The notes under the pieces: generated by a model
Database searches by the model: none
Told to the model about the DNA's origin: nothing
The model's input: only the letters and a program-made list of their open reading frames with translations
Part shown: piece by piece, positions 23,601 through 36,243 of the stretch
Position numbering within the stretch: position 1 is the stretch's first letter
How the letters are laid out: the number at the start of each line of letters is the position of its first letter
Assembly (NCBI GenBank): GCA_021209875.1
Contig: JAGYVD010000001.1
Coordinates: 3,286,001-3,350,000 of the forward strand
DNA length: 64,000 bases
Reading direction: 5' to 3'
DNA from: Rosellinia necatrix
Lineage: Eukaryota > Ascomycota > Sordariomycetes > Xylariales > Xylariaceae
Program-made: the position numbers and the translations under genes

Positions 23601-25080
23601 CGAGTTGGCATGGCGGAATGATAACCCGAATCACGGCGCGCCTTTCGGCCATCCTCGATACCAGTCGAGCCATGCCCGGGTGCAGACCAGGTAGGTAGTA
23701 ATCCCCTCAATAAACCTCATGCCCTAGCGTGGCGCCAAGTTAGTTCTAGCCTCCAATGCCAAGTTTGGCCGCCAATTACCCCACGATCTGTGCGATTCGT
23801 AAACTCTCATTTCACGATGGCAGTGCCAGTTGTGTGCATAGGGGTTGTGGGGCCTCAACGTATTTAGCTATTTGCCGGTGATTGGTTTGGGGACTTAGTG
23901 ACAGAAGTGAGTCCCTCTTACAAAGCGGTATGGACGAATTGGAGGGACTTACACTGGTTAAGCTACAGGATTGCGATGCTGTAGCTAAATTGTTTCCCGC
24001 ATACAATCCGCTTCAAACGAGGGGATGGACGTCTAGCCATTGATGATTCTTATAAGGCCGCCAATCTCCCCAGACCAGACCCGGTAAGCTGCTTCACAAC
24101 TAAGACAACGAGACATCCAAATTTCACCGCGGGATCAAAAACCACGCACTTTTTCTACAGGGAAGCGTAAGCGAGCTAAAAACTTATATGTTCTCCGATC
24201 ATACAGAGTGAACAGTGGTCGAATAGCGATCGAACACTGAGTAATACCACGCCTCCGGGTCTGATTCGCCATGCATCGCTAAATGTGCCCTGTACCATGC
24301 TCCCCACGCGAAAGATCACCGACCCGTAATATTGTTTTGGGCCCGGTGAATGTTCTATATTTCCTAGAAAAAGGCAGTTTCCACAGCGGGTCTTGCGTCG
24401 CATATATCGCTGGCCAGGGCTCCAGGTTGGATCACTCTTGCCCTTAAAGCGGAGGTCTCCTCACCGTCCCTGGTACGATAGTACTATCGGAAGATGGATG
24501 GTTATATTGAGTAAATAACCTATGTAATACCTACATCAATGCATTGGCTAGGGCTCAGTGGTGAATGGATTGATTCGCGAGTCCTCTGTGCTTAAAAGGG
24601 GCTTCAGGTGTATATAGTGGCGACGATAACCACCTTAGATTCTACCTAGGTACCTAGGCTAATACTCAGGAAGTATATGGAAAGATAAATATTTGAAAAC
24701 AGTGGAATCAGTATAAGCAGAGCCAAGACACGTCGTTTTAGACTGCGCGTTGATTTCTCGACTATATATACGAGGAGCATATTAAATGCGAGTTAATTCG
24801 TCCAGTTCTTGCTGGCACGAAACTGTTAAGCCTATCCAACTCTTTTTTCCCCTTTCCCTCTGTTATTGCGATCCAAAGTCATGATTTCCAATAGCCGTAG
24901 GCGACACAGTAGTATCATGTCCGAAAACTATATCCTCCCCAAAAAGAACTCCGTAAAAGAAATCGTAGAGTAGTCAAGTGGATCAACATCCACGTCTACC
25001 CTTCATGTCGAGCCAGGCAAAACTAATTCCTGAATATCGTTGTATGCCCAAGATACGTGATAATAATTGTTGGCGTTTAC
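20627..25080. other. 4.4-kb intergenic region, no supported gene
   Basis: I find no open frame with recognisable protein features. The first 700 bp upstream of the channel gene are GC-rich and likely hold its promoter and leader. Further on, the region is AT-rich with ACCTAGG-family words at about 22820-22905 and 24641-24657. Confidence 0.55.
22860..22905. repeat. ACCTAGGTAGGTACATAGGTACATACATACC words
   Basis: A cluster of the dispersed ACCTAGG/AGGTAGGT word mixed with GTACATA units. No flanking duplication is visible. Confidence 0.65.
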
Positions 25081-26004
25081 CTAGTCGGCGGCGCCTTGGC
25101 TACGTGTCTTCCTAGCCGTTCGTCCTACAGCTGGAACAGAGTTCTTCTCTTTCCTTGGGCGGCCCGGCTTTCGGGCTGTTCCATTAGTAGTGGCACCATT
25201 GGTCTTTAACTTCTTCTCGGGTCGTTCTATGTTTTCATCCTTAGCACTGTTGGCTTCGGATTTAGCGGCCTCCTCTGCTGTCTCCGCCTTGCGCTTGTTG
25301 TTAGTAGTACCATTGCCATTCTCAGCTGGAGTGGAATCAACACCATCGGTCTTCGGTTCCTCCGCTGTCGGCTTCTGAGGCTCCGATGCATCCGCGTCGG
25401 GTAGACCCTCATCGCGGATTTCTTTGGGTGCCACTGGCTTGAGTGGCGCCGTTGCGCCGTCGCTCGGGTTGACCGGCGCGCCGGATTCTACGCCGGATGC
25501 CACGGTCTCTGCAGGCTGAGGTTCGGGAGAATGGGTAAGATCCGACGACTTCTCCGGTTGCGAATCCGGAGCATCAGATTCGCTCGGCTTGTTGGTTGAG
25601 TCCTCCTGGGTCTCAGTCGATGTAGCTGCTTGCTTTTCGACCGTATCGGCGCTGGGCGCGACAGGTGCCTCTTTAGCTGTCAATTCAACCGGGGCTGATG
25701 GCACCATAGAAGCTTCTGCTGTGCCTATGGTCTCTTTAGTGATAGGAGGGAGGTTATCAGTCGTTTTGGGCGCCTCGGTCTCAGTAGAAGCGATGGGCGC
25801 TAGAGATAGACTATGTTAGCACTGTATCAAACACTGTGTGTGGCGATGTGCTCCGATGACATCCTCGGTATGCGCAAGCCGCGGTTACATGGAAATTCGC
25901 TGGCTAAAGTTGCGCGAAGGTGCGCATCAACTTGGCGACACATATCATACGAAATTGAAGAAAAATATACCTTTCGCGACACTCTCGGTGTTGACACCAG
26001 CCAT
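25081..26004 (-). CDS. Acidic protein with AT-hook-like motif
   Basis: Two exons, 26004-25971 and 25799-25081, join in phase and give 250 residues. The first exon codes only MAGVNTESVAK. The protein is rich in Glu, Pro, Ser, Thr and Ala and is probably disordered. Basic patches follow in the last third: NNKRKAE, RPEKKLKTNG and ARKPGRPRKEK. The last is a classical AT-hook-like GRP core in a basic setting, which binds the minor groove of AT-rich DNA, and it is followed by GRTARKTRSQ. A nuclear, chromatin-associated role is inferred. The family is not recognised beyond the motif. The upstream 26160-26350 stretch is purine-rich on the plus strand. Confidence 0.82.
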
Positions 26005-27937
26005 TATAATGACGTAACGGCAACGAGCTCAGACGTGTATACAGTGCGCCGAGAGAGGTTTATGTGCTATCGCGCAACAAAATGGGGATGTGGTATAGAC
26101 GATGAAGCGACAAGGATTGGAAGGGTTTAGTGGATGATATAGTCTTCAAGTTAGAGATGGACTATGTATGGGAACATTGACGGTAGTGGAAAGGAAGATG
26201 AAGGGGAGGGAAAGAAGGAGAAAGAAAGCTGGGAAGACAAGGTGAGGTGAGGTCGGGTCAGGAAAGCATGCAAGCTCGTTGCATAGGACGAGCGGCCCGG
26301 CGAATCAGAGGCGGCGGCGGGACGGGAAAACAAATAAGGAAGCTTCAATGCGCCTGCATTGTGCCTTAGTAGCAGTGAGGAGGAGGTTTACCTAAGACGT
26401 ACCCATCGGGTTAATGGTTAAGCCCCATACCCATGTCCCGGGGAGGCTTGACGGGATGGTGACACACGAGCCAGGTAGTTTGCCTACCTGGTAGGTAAGT
26501 TACTGTACTGAACGTCCTTGACCTACAACCATAAGAGAAAGCACCCATTTCGGGTCCCCACCCAGGTACTTATTGCATGGGTACTGGCAGTTGGAAGTAG
26601 GACGTGCGAGTCTACGGCTTTAGACCATTGAATATTGCCTTGGTAGCTGAAATAAACATTTGGGAAGACGCAATGAAGAGAATGAACAATGTTCGACAAG
26701 ATAAAGGGGAAGAAGATAGACTGCTTGAAACTCCGTTGCTAAGAATGCGGCGATTGCATACCCAACCTACCTAGGTAGTGGTGTTAGACCCTCCAACTCA
26801 GGTTCTCCAACTTGCAGTTAGGCAGCTAGACTCCGAATAACACTGCAGTGCGATATTTGAAACAGTGTTTTACACCCCGGCAGTCTAGCTAAGTCAAACC
26901 TTCCAACGGGCCCAGCCTAGATAGGTGATAGTCTAGTAGGCATATAAGCGAGTAAGGGGGTAAGAAGAGAATTACTTGATCTATCTACTTAACCTAGGTA
27001 CCCCCTAGTATAGACGTTAAAATACTACTACTACTACTACTACTACTACTTAACCTAGGTAGGTAATCAGATTAATAAAAATGGGTTTACGTGTGCCGTA
27101 TATTCTTATACTATGTTGTGGGTGATGCATTTGCCCTTGGTTAGGGGGGCTTTTGGGACATACAGCGATAAGGCAGGCTGTGAGGTGGCTAGCCACTGTT
27201 ATCAGTGGTCACCTTCGCGCCCCCCATCACCAAGCATGTGAGCCAAATCCTCGAGTATCTTGCTCAAAAAGGATTTTCGACAAGGTCTCTTATTATTCTA
27301 AATCGTCTCTTACTCTCAATTTCGAGTGAGGGAATGCATAATTGGTAAAACATTTGATCTGCGTTGTATCGGTGGGCTAAGAGATGGTATGGTACAAGTG
27401 GATGAACCACAATGCGTAACACATCGGATCCAACGATCGGCTTCTGAATCTGGTTGACGTCGTCTCAAACCACTGTCATTGGACGATCGTGCAAAATTGC
27501 GTGCATGCAGTAGTGACTGGGGTACGGCCCACATAAGCTATGACAGTGTGAACTAGTTAGCGGCTGTCACTCGCTTCTTCAGCAAGCACTACGAAAATGA
27601 GAGAGCACATTCGCCTTGATAAACCGGGGCTGATAAAACGCGCGGGGTGTATTAAGTGTTCCGGTAGAAACATCCAGCTAGAATTTGATGCATCGATCGA
27701 TCTCTTCCCTCTAGGCTTATGCTTGCGGGCTCGCCCTGCACGTATAAGGGTCATAACACTAGGTTCCCATGCCTTAAGGGGCACCTAGAAAGGGCCGTCG
27801 CCCGTTTAATAGAATGCAAACACCCAATAGGTTAGCCCAAGGTTGAGACTTAGTTGGTTGAGTTCGCACGGTTCTGTCTTATACATATCCTTGGTTCTGG
27901 CTCTATGTTGTAAATATCTTTCGGATGTTCCCAGGGG
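26005..27937. other. Intergenic region with purine tract and (TAC)n
   Basis: Upstream of the AT-hook gene there is a G/A-rich tract (26161-26260) followed by AT-rich sequence. Words of the ACCTAGG family occur near 26761 and 27051, and a (TAC)9 run is at 27023-27050. No gene is supported. Confidence 0.55.
27023..27050. repeat. (TAC)n microsatellite
   Basis: Nine tandem units, flanked on both sides by TTAACCTAGGTA-type words. Confidence 0.9.
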
Positions 27938-29265
27938 TCACTTGTCTCTCCCTAGCCGCTCCTCGTCGTCACCTTCTAATATGTAGGCCGGCAGAAAACC
28001 GCTCCCATCGTCACCTTGCTTCTTTAAATTAGGGTTTGGCTGAGTGTCTTTCGTGCCGCCTAGGCTGGTGTAGCCCTTTCTCAACGTGTTAATGACCATT
28101 CTAGATACTATGCACTGGTCCTCGACATAGCTATGAAACTCACCTGGTCATATAATGGACAATAAGGGATTTCCAAATGCCGGATGAACTAGATTTCGTC
28201 AGTAACCTATCGGCTTATTTGCTACTGGCGGGGGAATTTTACGTACGGCCCAAATTTCAGCTGCACGTGGTAATTAGCTCGTGTTATCAAGTCCACTAGT
28301 TAACAGCATGAATCCAAAGGTCTTAAGGGTGAAAAGTCAATACGCGCGCAAAGGGGGAATAAAAAATCGAAAGAACTCAGCCACGTACCATAATGCCAAT
28401 CAATTACGGGATGCACCCGCATAAAATCTGGCCATCCTCCGTCGGTCGGATCAAAATGCGTCAACTTCTCACCATGCGGGTCGGTCCTCCTTGTGCCTAC
28501 AAATATAGCTTTAATATCAGGGCGGTCTGCCAGATATGCCTTTAATCCTTGTTTCATTCCCAATTCATAACGCGTGACGTCTAACTGATATTCGGCGGAG
28601 GACGAGGCAACGAAATCGTCTATTTCGGAAAATGGGTGCGGAGACACGATATATACAGCTTGAATTTTCTTTGGTGGAGTTGTAAAATCCAAGGATCCGT
28701 TCTGAGATTCGGGTGATTTATTTTTGTTCGGTCGAGGATGGCGATGCGCGAGACTCGCAAGAATGATGATGAGAAGGACAAGGCCTTTACAACATTAGCA
28801 TGTGTGACATGCGGTCCTAACCGAGGCGGTAAGGTAAGCCTATTCACATACAGTCTTTTCCTCCGTTATACGATAGCGATATTTCACGAGGTCTAGACGT
28901 CGAGGTGTCAGCGAGTTACAGAAGCCAGGGACGAAGAGGATCTCGAGCGAAAAGGTTCCAACATACTCGTAGCGTTGGAAGGTCTCATCGACTACTCCCA
29001 TAGCCTCCAGCACCCGTGCTTGTACATTCCGGAGCAGGGCCGTTCCGGGCTCCTCGGCTAGGAAGCGGTCGACTTTGCTCCCAATGTCAAGGCACACATC
29101 GTGTAAGGAACGGGACGACGGGATGGCCGGTTTTATCTTGGCGGGGTAGCCGTTGGGAGTCGGGGTAGCGTGATAGGCAGTGGAGGCAGAGCGGTCGCTG
29201 GGATTTTGCGGCATGGCGAATGCCTGGCGAGTGCTGGGTATTACGGTATGGCCGTCCTCCTGCAT
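27938..29265 (-). CDS. FAD synthase (FMN adenylyltransferase)
   Basis: Joins ATP and FMN to make FAD, the last step of flavin cofactor synthesis, usually cytosolic. Exons are 29265-28967, 28892-28852, 28784-28389, 28188-28144 and 28075-27938, about 306 residues, the usual size of the fungal enzyme. The PAPS-reductase-like ATP-binding loop SYNGGKDC spans exons 2 and 3 (near residue 108). Then come KKIQAVYIVSPHPFSEIDDF, IFVGTRRTDPHGEKL, VHPVIDWHYG, FIRHLEIPYCPLYDQ and the substrate-side GYTSLGGTKDTQPNP, ending in a C-terminal acidic segment. All junctions close except between exons 3 and 4: exon 3 leaves one base at the strong GTACGT donor while exon 4 (TAG|TTC) reads best in phase 0, so that splice or one base is unresolved. 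Confidence 0.88.
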
Positions 29266-30753
29266 CGAAAGTCAAAGGCTTGTGATTTGGTCGCGATTGC
29301 AAGATGATAAGTATCTCTGGAAATAGTCCGAGTCACCTCCCCCCCCCAAAGAGTAAACTCTACCTAACCTACCTGGGTAATTAGGCGGCGGGGCACACGT
29401 TAGGTACTAAGGAAATACCCGGCCTATGCTAAATATTGAGCGGGCTTCGCTCGACGGTAGATGGTTATCGATTAATACCACTCCTCGTGAACAACATGGC
29501 CAAGATGAAGCGAAATAACAATCGCCAGTCACCGATCGCACGGCAAGATGCTAAAGATCTCGCATCTAGCCCTGTACTGAAAAAGTCTTGCGGATAGGAT
29601 CTGATGTCAGACTAACAAATTACGTTACCGTTCCGGAAGGTCCTTCGGCCACAGCCCATCGAATGCAGTCGAACAGCGCCGACATAGGTGCAAGGATTCA
29701 GGAAAGTGGGCATGGGGCTGAGTCGGAGCCGGGATCCATCGGCTTGTGGCAACAACTCCCATGAACCCCCTGTGCGGGGCTGACTGCAGCTGGCAACCCG
29801 ATCTTGCAGCTGATGCGAGTGTGATGACAGTGCTTGGGCATCACAAGCCGGGTTCGGCGTGTGGTGGGCTTGGGCCAGCTGTTGTGCCGGATTCCCGGTG
29901 AGTCGGTGCCAAGGCGCCCAGAAGGCAGCCAAGCTCGGGCCAAGCTGATTGGCACCAAAAGGCGCGCGATTCGTGCTAGGTCACGTGGCACACATGTTTT
30001 TCGCCTAGGTGCTAGGGACACTAGGGACGCTAGGGACACTGTTTTACTGGAACCATGCACTGAAGAAACGGCCTGGCGCAGCCGTCCACCCCGGCCTCCG
30101 GGCTGAAACCTGACCAGGCCAAGGCACTCCTCCCCGGAGCAGCACACGCTCCGACCAACGACAAGCCTCCATCACAGCCGTTGCCGTTGGTGGCCAATCC
30201 AACTGAGACGTCATAACGGCCGTGTTTCTAGAAGGCCTGGACTTGGCATGACAGCCGCCAAGATGGTGGCCCAGCTTGGGTCCTGAGCCGCCGGTGATAG
30301 GTCTGGTCCGCGGCCGGATACGGGACAATTCGCAGACAAAGCCGTCTAGGTCCTTGGGTCCTGCGCGATGGAGCCGATGGACAAGAGCCTCAACCGCCAC
30401 AAAACCGCAACGCAGGAATTTTGACTTCCCTCGGACGGCACGCTAACAGGCTGCTGAGTGATGCCGTCCAATGAGAGGCTGTAGCGGACCCCCGGATCAT
30501 GTCCGAGGCTCTGGGTATGGAACCGCCCTTGTCTTCCTCACACCACAAGACGTTGTAAGCCCACAGAAATGATGATAACGAGCTCTTGGTATCGCTTGGC
30601 GATGGCGTTGGGAGTAGGTGTCGGGCAGCGCTTTATGACAAAAGTGCGAGTCGGCCAGGTACATATATACCAGAGTTCTCCCCTCTTTCTTGGGTGTGAC
30701 GAGACAGCTCGTCAGTCGTAGAGCGGAACCTTGTTCTTCTTTCTTTCTCCTGT

Positions 30754-30801
30754 AGCTGAAGGTTAGCTGAAGGTTAGCTGAAGCCTACCCGAAGCCTACC
30801 C
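30754..30801. repeat. GAAGGTTAGCT / GAAGCCTACCC tandem repeats
   Basis: Two or three 11-base GAAGGTTAGCT units are followed by two GAAGCCTACCC units, immediately 5-prime of the TATA-like element of the ENA gene. Confidence 0.8.
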
Positions 30802-30802
30802 G

Positions 30803-30811
30803 TTTATAAAA
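30803..30811 (+). promoter_or_regulatory. TATA-like element of the ENA Na+-ATPase gene
   Basis: TTTATAAAA stands about 165 bp before the ATG at 30972, a plausible place for a fungal core promoter. The leader between them is C/A-rich. Confidence 0.5.
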
Positions 30812-30971
30812 CCCCGGAGACCCCCCCGCTCGCTGAGATTCCCGTGCGAACTTAAAAATTCAACCAAAACCAAACCAACGCTCGGCACCGCTAACACCAG
30901 CTCCGTGTCCTCTACATGAATCCCCCCCACTCGCCTCCCACGTAGATCGCTAGAGCTACAGCTCGTTCGTA

Positions 30972-33900
30972 ATGGCTGTGCAACTCGATCAACATCCCTT
31001 CCTTCTCCCGTCTGAGGATGTTGCAAGGCGTCTAAATTCAGACCTGGAGAGAGGTCTCTCCTCCGCCCAGGTCACCCAGCTTCAGCAGCAGCATCCTCCC
31101 AATGAATTGGACGTCGGCGGTGCTATACCGTGGTACAAGATCTTCATCAAGCAACTGCTAAATGCTATGATCCTTGTAAGACATATCCTTTGTGGAGACA
31201 TGTGTTCGGTGGCTAATAGTTGAGTAGGTCTTGTTCTTTGCCTTGGCACTTAGCTTCGCTGTCGGTGACTACATTGAAGGTGGTGTGCTTGCAGCTGTCA
31301 TTGTCTTGAACGTATCTATTGGATTCTACCAAGAGTATGGCGCTGAAAAGAAGATGGATGCTCTTCGAGCCCTATCATCTCCTTCCGCAATGGTTTTGCG
31401 CGATGGTAGAACCGAGGTCATAGCAAAGTAAGTCTCTAATCCAGCTACCCCGGGTTTGGTAATAGTCGTATACTGATCAGGTGGTAGTGCCGAAGTTGTG
31501 CCTGGAGATATTGTCATCCTAAAGATGGGAGATACAATTCCAGCTGATGTCCGCATTTTTGAAGCTATGAATTTAGCAGCCGATGAACAATCACTCACCG
31601 GAGAGTCGGTGCCCGTAGAAAAGATCGTGGACCGCCTTGAAGATACAGAACTCGGCATCGGAGACAGAATCAACATCGCTTATGGCACAACTACTGTCCA
31701 GAAAGGCCGTGGCCGTGGTATTGTCATTTCCACAGGCATGGAGACAGAAGTAGGCAAAATTGCTGCTGTAAGTGTTGCCAATCGGAATTTTCATAATTAT
31801 CAAACGCAAACACTGGTTTGTATGAGCGTGGTGGGGGAGAGTTGCCAGCTTTCTAACTCGTAAAACAAACTCTGAAACTAACCCTATGATTTTAGTCAAC
31901 GGCAAAGAAACATCGCAAGGCCGGCCGCTCAATGAATTATAAGAAATATGGAAAACGGCAACCCGTTATCGGTCTTAGCAAACGCATCTACGACTTTGTT
32001 GGTGGATTCCTTGGTTTAACTGAGGGAACCCCACTGCAAATCAAGCTGTCGAAACTAGCTTATATTCTCTTTGGCTGCGCGCTTGTCCTCGCCCTTATTG
32101 TGTTCGGTGTCAATAAATTCGGTGGTTCACAAGAAATTGTGATTTATGCCATCAGTACCGGCATTGCCATTATCCCAGAGTCCCTCGTTGCGTAAGTTGT
32201 ATGACCGCTCTCAGTTGGGGAAAAGGTCCGCTAATGATATCATAGGGTCTTAACTATTACCATGGTCGTCGCTACTACGGTAATGCGGAAGGCCAATGTG
32301 GTTGTTCGAGATCTCTCCGCACTCGAGGCTCTTGGCGGCGTGACCAATATCTGCTCCGACAAGACCGGTACCCTAACGCAGGGAGCCATGATCGTCCGTA
32401 AAGTATGGATACCCTCGAAGACTATATACACCGTGCAGGATTCGAAGCATCCTAGTAACCCTCGAGAGGGACGGGTCACTGTTTTTGAACAGAAGGATGG
32501 TGCTGCCGAAGTTGAAGAGAAGCGAGATTATGACCAAGAACGTAGTGCCGCAACTCTTAAATTTGACGTCCCAGAGGAGAAGCTCAATCCGCCCAAGGAT
32601 GAATCAAAAATGGAGAAACTCGCTACAATGAACCCGGAGCTAGAAGCTTTCTTACAGTCTGCTGCTCTCTGTAACCTCGCTACAGTCAGACACGAACCAG
32701 AACCTAAGGATGATCAGGCGGAATGGCAAGTCACAGGCGAGCCAACAGAAATTGCCTTGCAGGTGTTTGCCCATAGGCTCGATCGAGGCAAAAAGGTTAT
32801 TGAGGCCGAGGGTTGGAAACAAGTCGCTGAATTCCCCTTTGATAGCAGCATCAAGCGCATGTCGGTCATCTATAACGGCCCCGAAAGCAACCACAGTATG
32901 GTTTTCACGAAGGGTGCTGTGGAACGCGTGATCGATCTGTGCACCACTGTCGGTATTGGCCATGATCAGGAACTCATGACGGACCAGTATAAAGCAGTCA
33001 TCCTCAAGCAGATGGATTCTTTTGCAGTCCAAGGCCAACGCGTTCTCGCAATCGCCTCCCGATCTTGGGAAGGCATGTATGCAGAGAAGACGAGCGCCGA
33101 ATCCACCGAGGACGACGATGCCCTGCGACAGCGAGTCGAATCTGGTCTTACGCTACTAGGTCTGGCTGGCATCTACGATCCTCCCCGTAGGGAGACCACG
33201 CCCGCCATCGCCGAGTGTTCTTCTGCAGGAATCCGTGTACACATGTTGACTGGTGATCACCCGGCTACTGCCGAGGCGATTGCTAAAGAAGTCGGCATTA
33301 TCCCACGCAACCCCAGTGTTTTGAGCGACGACATTGCTAAATCGCTTGTATTTAAGGCGAGCGATTTCGACAAACTAACGGATCAAGAGATCGACGCGTT
33401 GCCTGAGCTGCCTCTTGTGCTAGCTCGATGTGCCCCAGACACGAAAACGCGCATGATCGAGGCCCTGCGTCGCCGTGGTGCCTTTATGGCCATGACGGGT
33501 GATGGGGTGAATGACGCTCCATCCCTCTCCCGTGCTGATGTAGGCATTGCCATGGGATCCGGCTCGGATGTCGCCAAATCGGCCTCGAAAATCGTGTTGA
33601 CTGATGACAAGTTTAACTCAATCGTCGCAGCCATCCGGGAGGGTCGTCGCATGTTCGACAATATCCAAAAGTTCATACTGCATCTACTGACGTCTAACGT
33701 GGGCGAAGTTATTCTCTTGATCGCGGGTCTCGGATTTCAGGACGAAGCTGGTTACTCTGTGTTCCCTGTATCACCGCTCCAGATTCTGTGGATCAACCTA
33801 GTTACATCGAGTTTTCCTGCATTCGGTCTTGGGCGAGAGTCCGCATCCCGCGAAGTCATGCGTAAGCCGCCCCACGATAAGAAAAGTGGTGTCTTCACGA

Positions 33901-34547
33901 AGCAAGTCCTTGTCGACATGGTTGTGTATGGCACATTGATGGGCACCCTGACGCTCGCAACGTTCATCATCATCATTTATGGTGCTAACAACGGTCAACT
34001 CGGCCGAGACTGCAACAAGGGGTGGTCGGAAAGCTGCCAGCCGGTGTTCCGTGCTCGCGCAGCTGTCTTTGCGGAGCTCACATGGCTCATTCTCTTCAGC
34101 GCCTGGGAGTTTAAGGACATCCGACGATCCATGTTCCGACTTAACCCTGATAGCACAGACCACTTCCCGCTGTTCAAAGATCTATATGAGAACAAGTTCT
34201 TGTTCTGGGCTGTCGCAATCGGCGCGATAAGCGTCTTCCCCGTCGTGTACATCCCAGTACTAAACACAAAAGTCTTCAAGCATACTGCCATCAGTTGGGA
34301 ATGGGCCCTGGCGATTGGTGCCCTGATCCTTTTCGTAGCCGGTATGGAGCTCTGGAAACTCACTAAGCGGCACTTCGGACTCCTCCAAGACCGCGCGGTG
34401 GTTCGCGGAGCATTTTCCCAAGGTGAAGAGAGTGGCCGTAGATTCCACCGCACCTTTAGCATGGGCAGCCTTAAGAGCTGGAGGAGCATTGGAAGGAAGG
34501 AAACGACTGATACGAGCAACACGCGTGATGCGGAACAGGGTGTTTGA
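30972..34547 (+). CDS. ENA-type Na+/K+-exporting P-type ATPase (subfamily IID)
   Basis: This ATP-driven pump exports Na+ (and K+ or Li+) across the plasma membrane. Exons 30972-31175, 31228-31427, 31488-31767, 31896-32191 and 32246-34547 close in phase and give 1,093 residues, typical for the subfamily. The N-terminal cation ATPase domain is followed by membrane pairs. The actuator loop LTGES is near residue 172. The gate IIPESLVA ends the fourth membrane segment. The phosphorylation site DKTGTLTQG is near residue 364. The nucleotide domain includes KGAVERV and the hinge GDGVNDAP near 744. The last six membrane helices follow. QEYGAEKKMDALRAL and NAEVVPGD are characteristic of ENA pumps. ENA genes are usually induced by salt or alkaline pH; no site is proposed from the sequence. 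Confidence 0.97.
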
Positions 34548-36243
34548 TTCAGGGCTGTTCATGAGAAAGCTGGGGAAAAAGCGGCTTTGGCGGTGGATGG
34601 GCAAGATACCCGGGATGAAGCTTCTGATGCCAGTAGTTTTAGGTTAACCCCCCAGTGCGTAGCAATTTATTGACTTTACATATGAGATCGCCCTTGATAC
34701 AGTGCCGGCCGCGGTTTGGATTTCCACTATTGCCCGAAACCTCAGCGAATGATTATCTACTAACTTATGATTTCGATCATGTCCGTTCCTCGCCTAATTA
34801 GAAGAAAGACAAACCATGACTATGCCTTCGATAGGGTTGAAGTCCGATCCGACTATGATGCTATAATCAGACATGTCTACGAAGCTAAGCGCTTGCATAA
34901 ATGAAGGGGAATATGGTTATAAAAGCAAGCGCACCATGAGGTGTTGAAGAGCTGATGTGTCGTATATATGGCTAGCATGCTCAAGCCTGACAACGTCGTC
35001 GATGTCAGAAATGCCCTCCGCGGATACTTCTGCGGATGCTTCTGCGGTGTTAATATGAGCAGTCCTGGATTCGGTTGACTTCCTTGGAGTGTATTTTGAT
35101 GGACAAGGAGACTAACCTTCACGAATAAAGATGGCGTAATAGGGCTAACCAAAGTCTAACCTACACTACCTACCCAGATACCTGGAGGTATCCGATAAGG
35201 TTTATGCATAATAAAAATGGTGCATTAAGAGCATATCTTTATCATTGATATTGTACCAATCATCAAAGTAACTCTGCTAACATAATCATACCAATCTACC
35301 ATATTTTAATGTCAGTAAGGGTAGTGTAGATCTATTGGAAGTTCCTTTAGGATTTATCCTATCTTAGATGGTGTCCAAAAGGGCACTTAAAATGATAAGT
35401 ATCATGTTTACTTTTAAATAAGCTTAGTTTAACAATATTTAGTACCTCCTATCTACTACATATCTTGTGGTCTAGGTTGTATTACTGATGTTGGGTGTTT
35501 TTAGTGGGATCTGAAGGGTGACGCAAACAGGTTGGTCACTCTTAGGTACTTACCTATGTATCTATTAACTCTACTATGGGGCCAGGGCCGGGTACACCTA
35601 CGTTGGAAAAAAAAAAAAAAAAACCTGGACCAGGTGACCTGGTAGCTTGTCTAGGTAAGTAGGTAGGTAGGTACTTGGTTAGCTGGAATGGGGATTTATA
35701 AAGGTACTTACTTACAAATGTACTTACATATGTACTTACCTATCCTGTGTATCTTACTTACCTACCTAAAGTGCCTAAGGTACCTGGTAGGTCTGGAGAT
35801 ATAAAAAAAATGGGGCTAATAAGCCATAAGCCATACCCAATTTGGAATAGTTTCAGACGCGGAGAATGGGGAAGGGTCGCGTGTAATGACGCCCTACCTC
35901 GCGCGCCAAAGAAAATCCATGTGCGACAACTTGACAAGCTCCCAGATCACTCCGGTTCCCGCCTGCCAAACGACATCCCCTACCGAAAGCGATCGCCACG
36001 TCGTCAACGACAACCAGCTCCCACCCTCTACACATACTAATATCAGACCGTCGATACCTCGGCCATGCTATACCCAACCTCGAGTTACATCATCCCGCCC
36101 CTATTCGTATAAAGAAGCCTGACCTGGGTCGACCGGCCTAGCCAAGGGTACTCGACTCGCCGCACCCGCGCGCATTCCAGCATCCCATTTTAGAGGCTCC
36201 TAGTTCGAGGCTGCGGTTTACCGCCTCGCCACTGCTCGACACC
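34548..36243. other. Intergenic region, AT-rich, with poly-A run
   Basis: The part from 35170 to 35560 is strongly AT-rich and has no open frame of note. A run of 17 A residues at 35607-35623 is followed by CCTGGACCAGG and a cluster of AGGTAGGTAGGT words at 35652-35672. The 35850-36240 end probably holds the leader of the PHD-finger gene. Confidence 0.55.
35607..35623. repeat. Poly-A run
   Basis: Seventeen consecutive A on the plus strand in a spacer. No gene or target duplication around it is visible. Confidence 0.9.

Larger units (their letters stand above)
29266..30971. other. Intergenic region between FAD synthase and ENA ATPase
   Basis: This is a divergent spacer of about 1.7 kb. It is GC-richer from 29600 to 30450. 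A CTAGGGACA-type tandem lies at 30005-30042 and a GAAGGTTAGCT/GAAGCCTACCC tandem at 30754-30801 beside the TATA element. No coding region is supported. Confidence 0.55.

Noticed and set aside
21000..25000. Several ORFs of 60-80 codons in the 20.6-25.1 kb spacer
   Set aside because: They have no domain, codon bias or splice partners and their number is what chance predicts.
30754..30801. Tandem repeats as a possible CRISPR array
   Set aside because: Units are contiguous without spacers, and the genome is eukaryotic.
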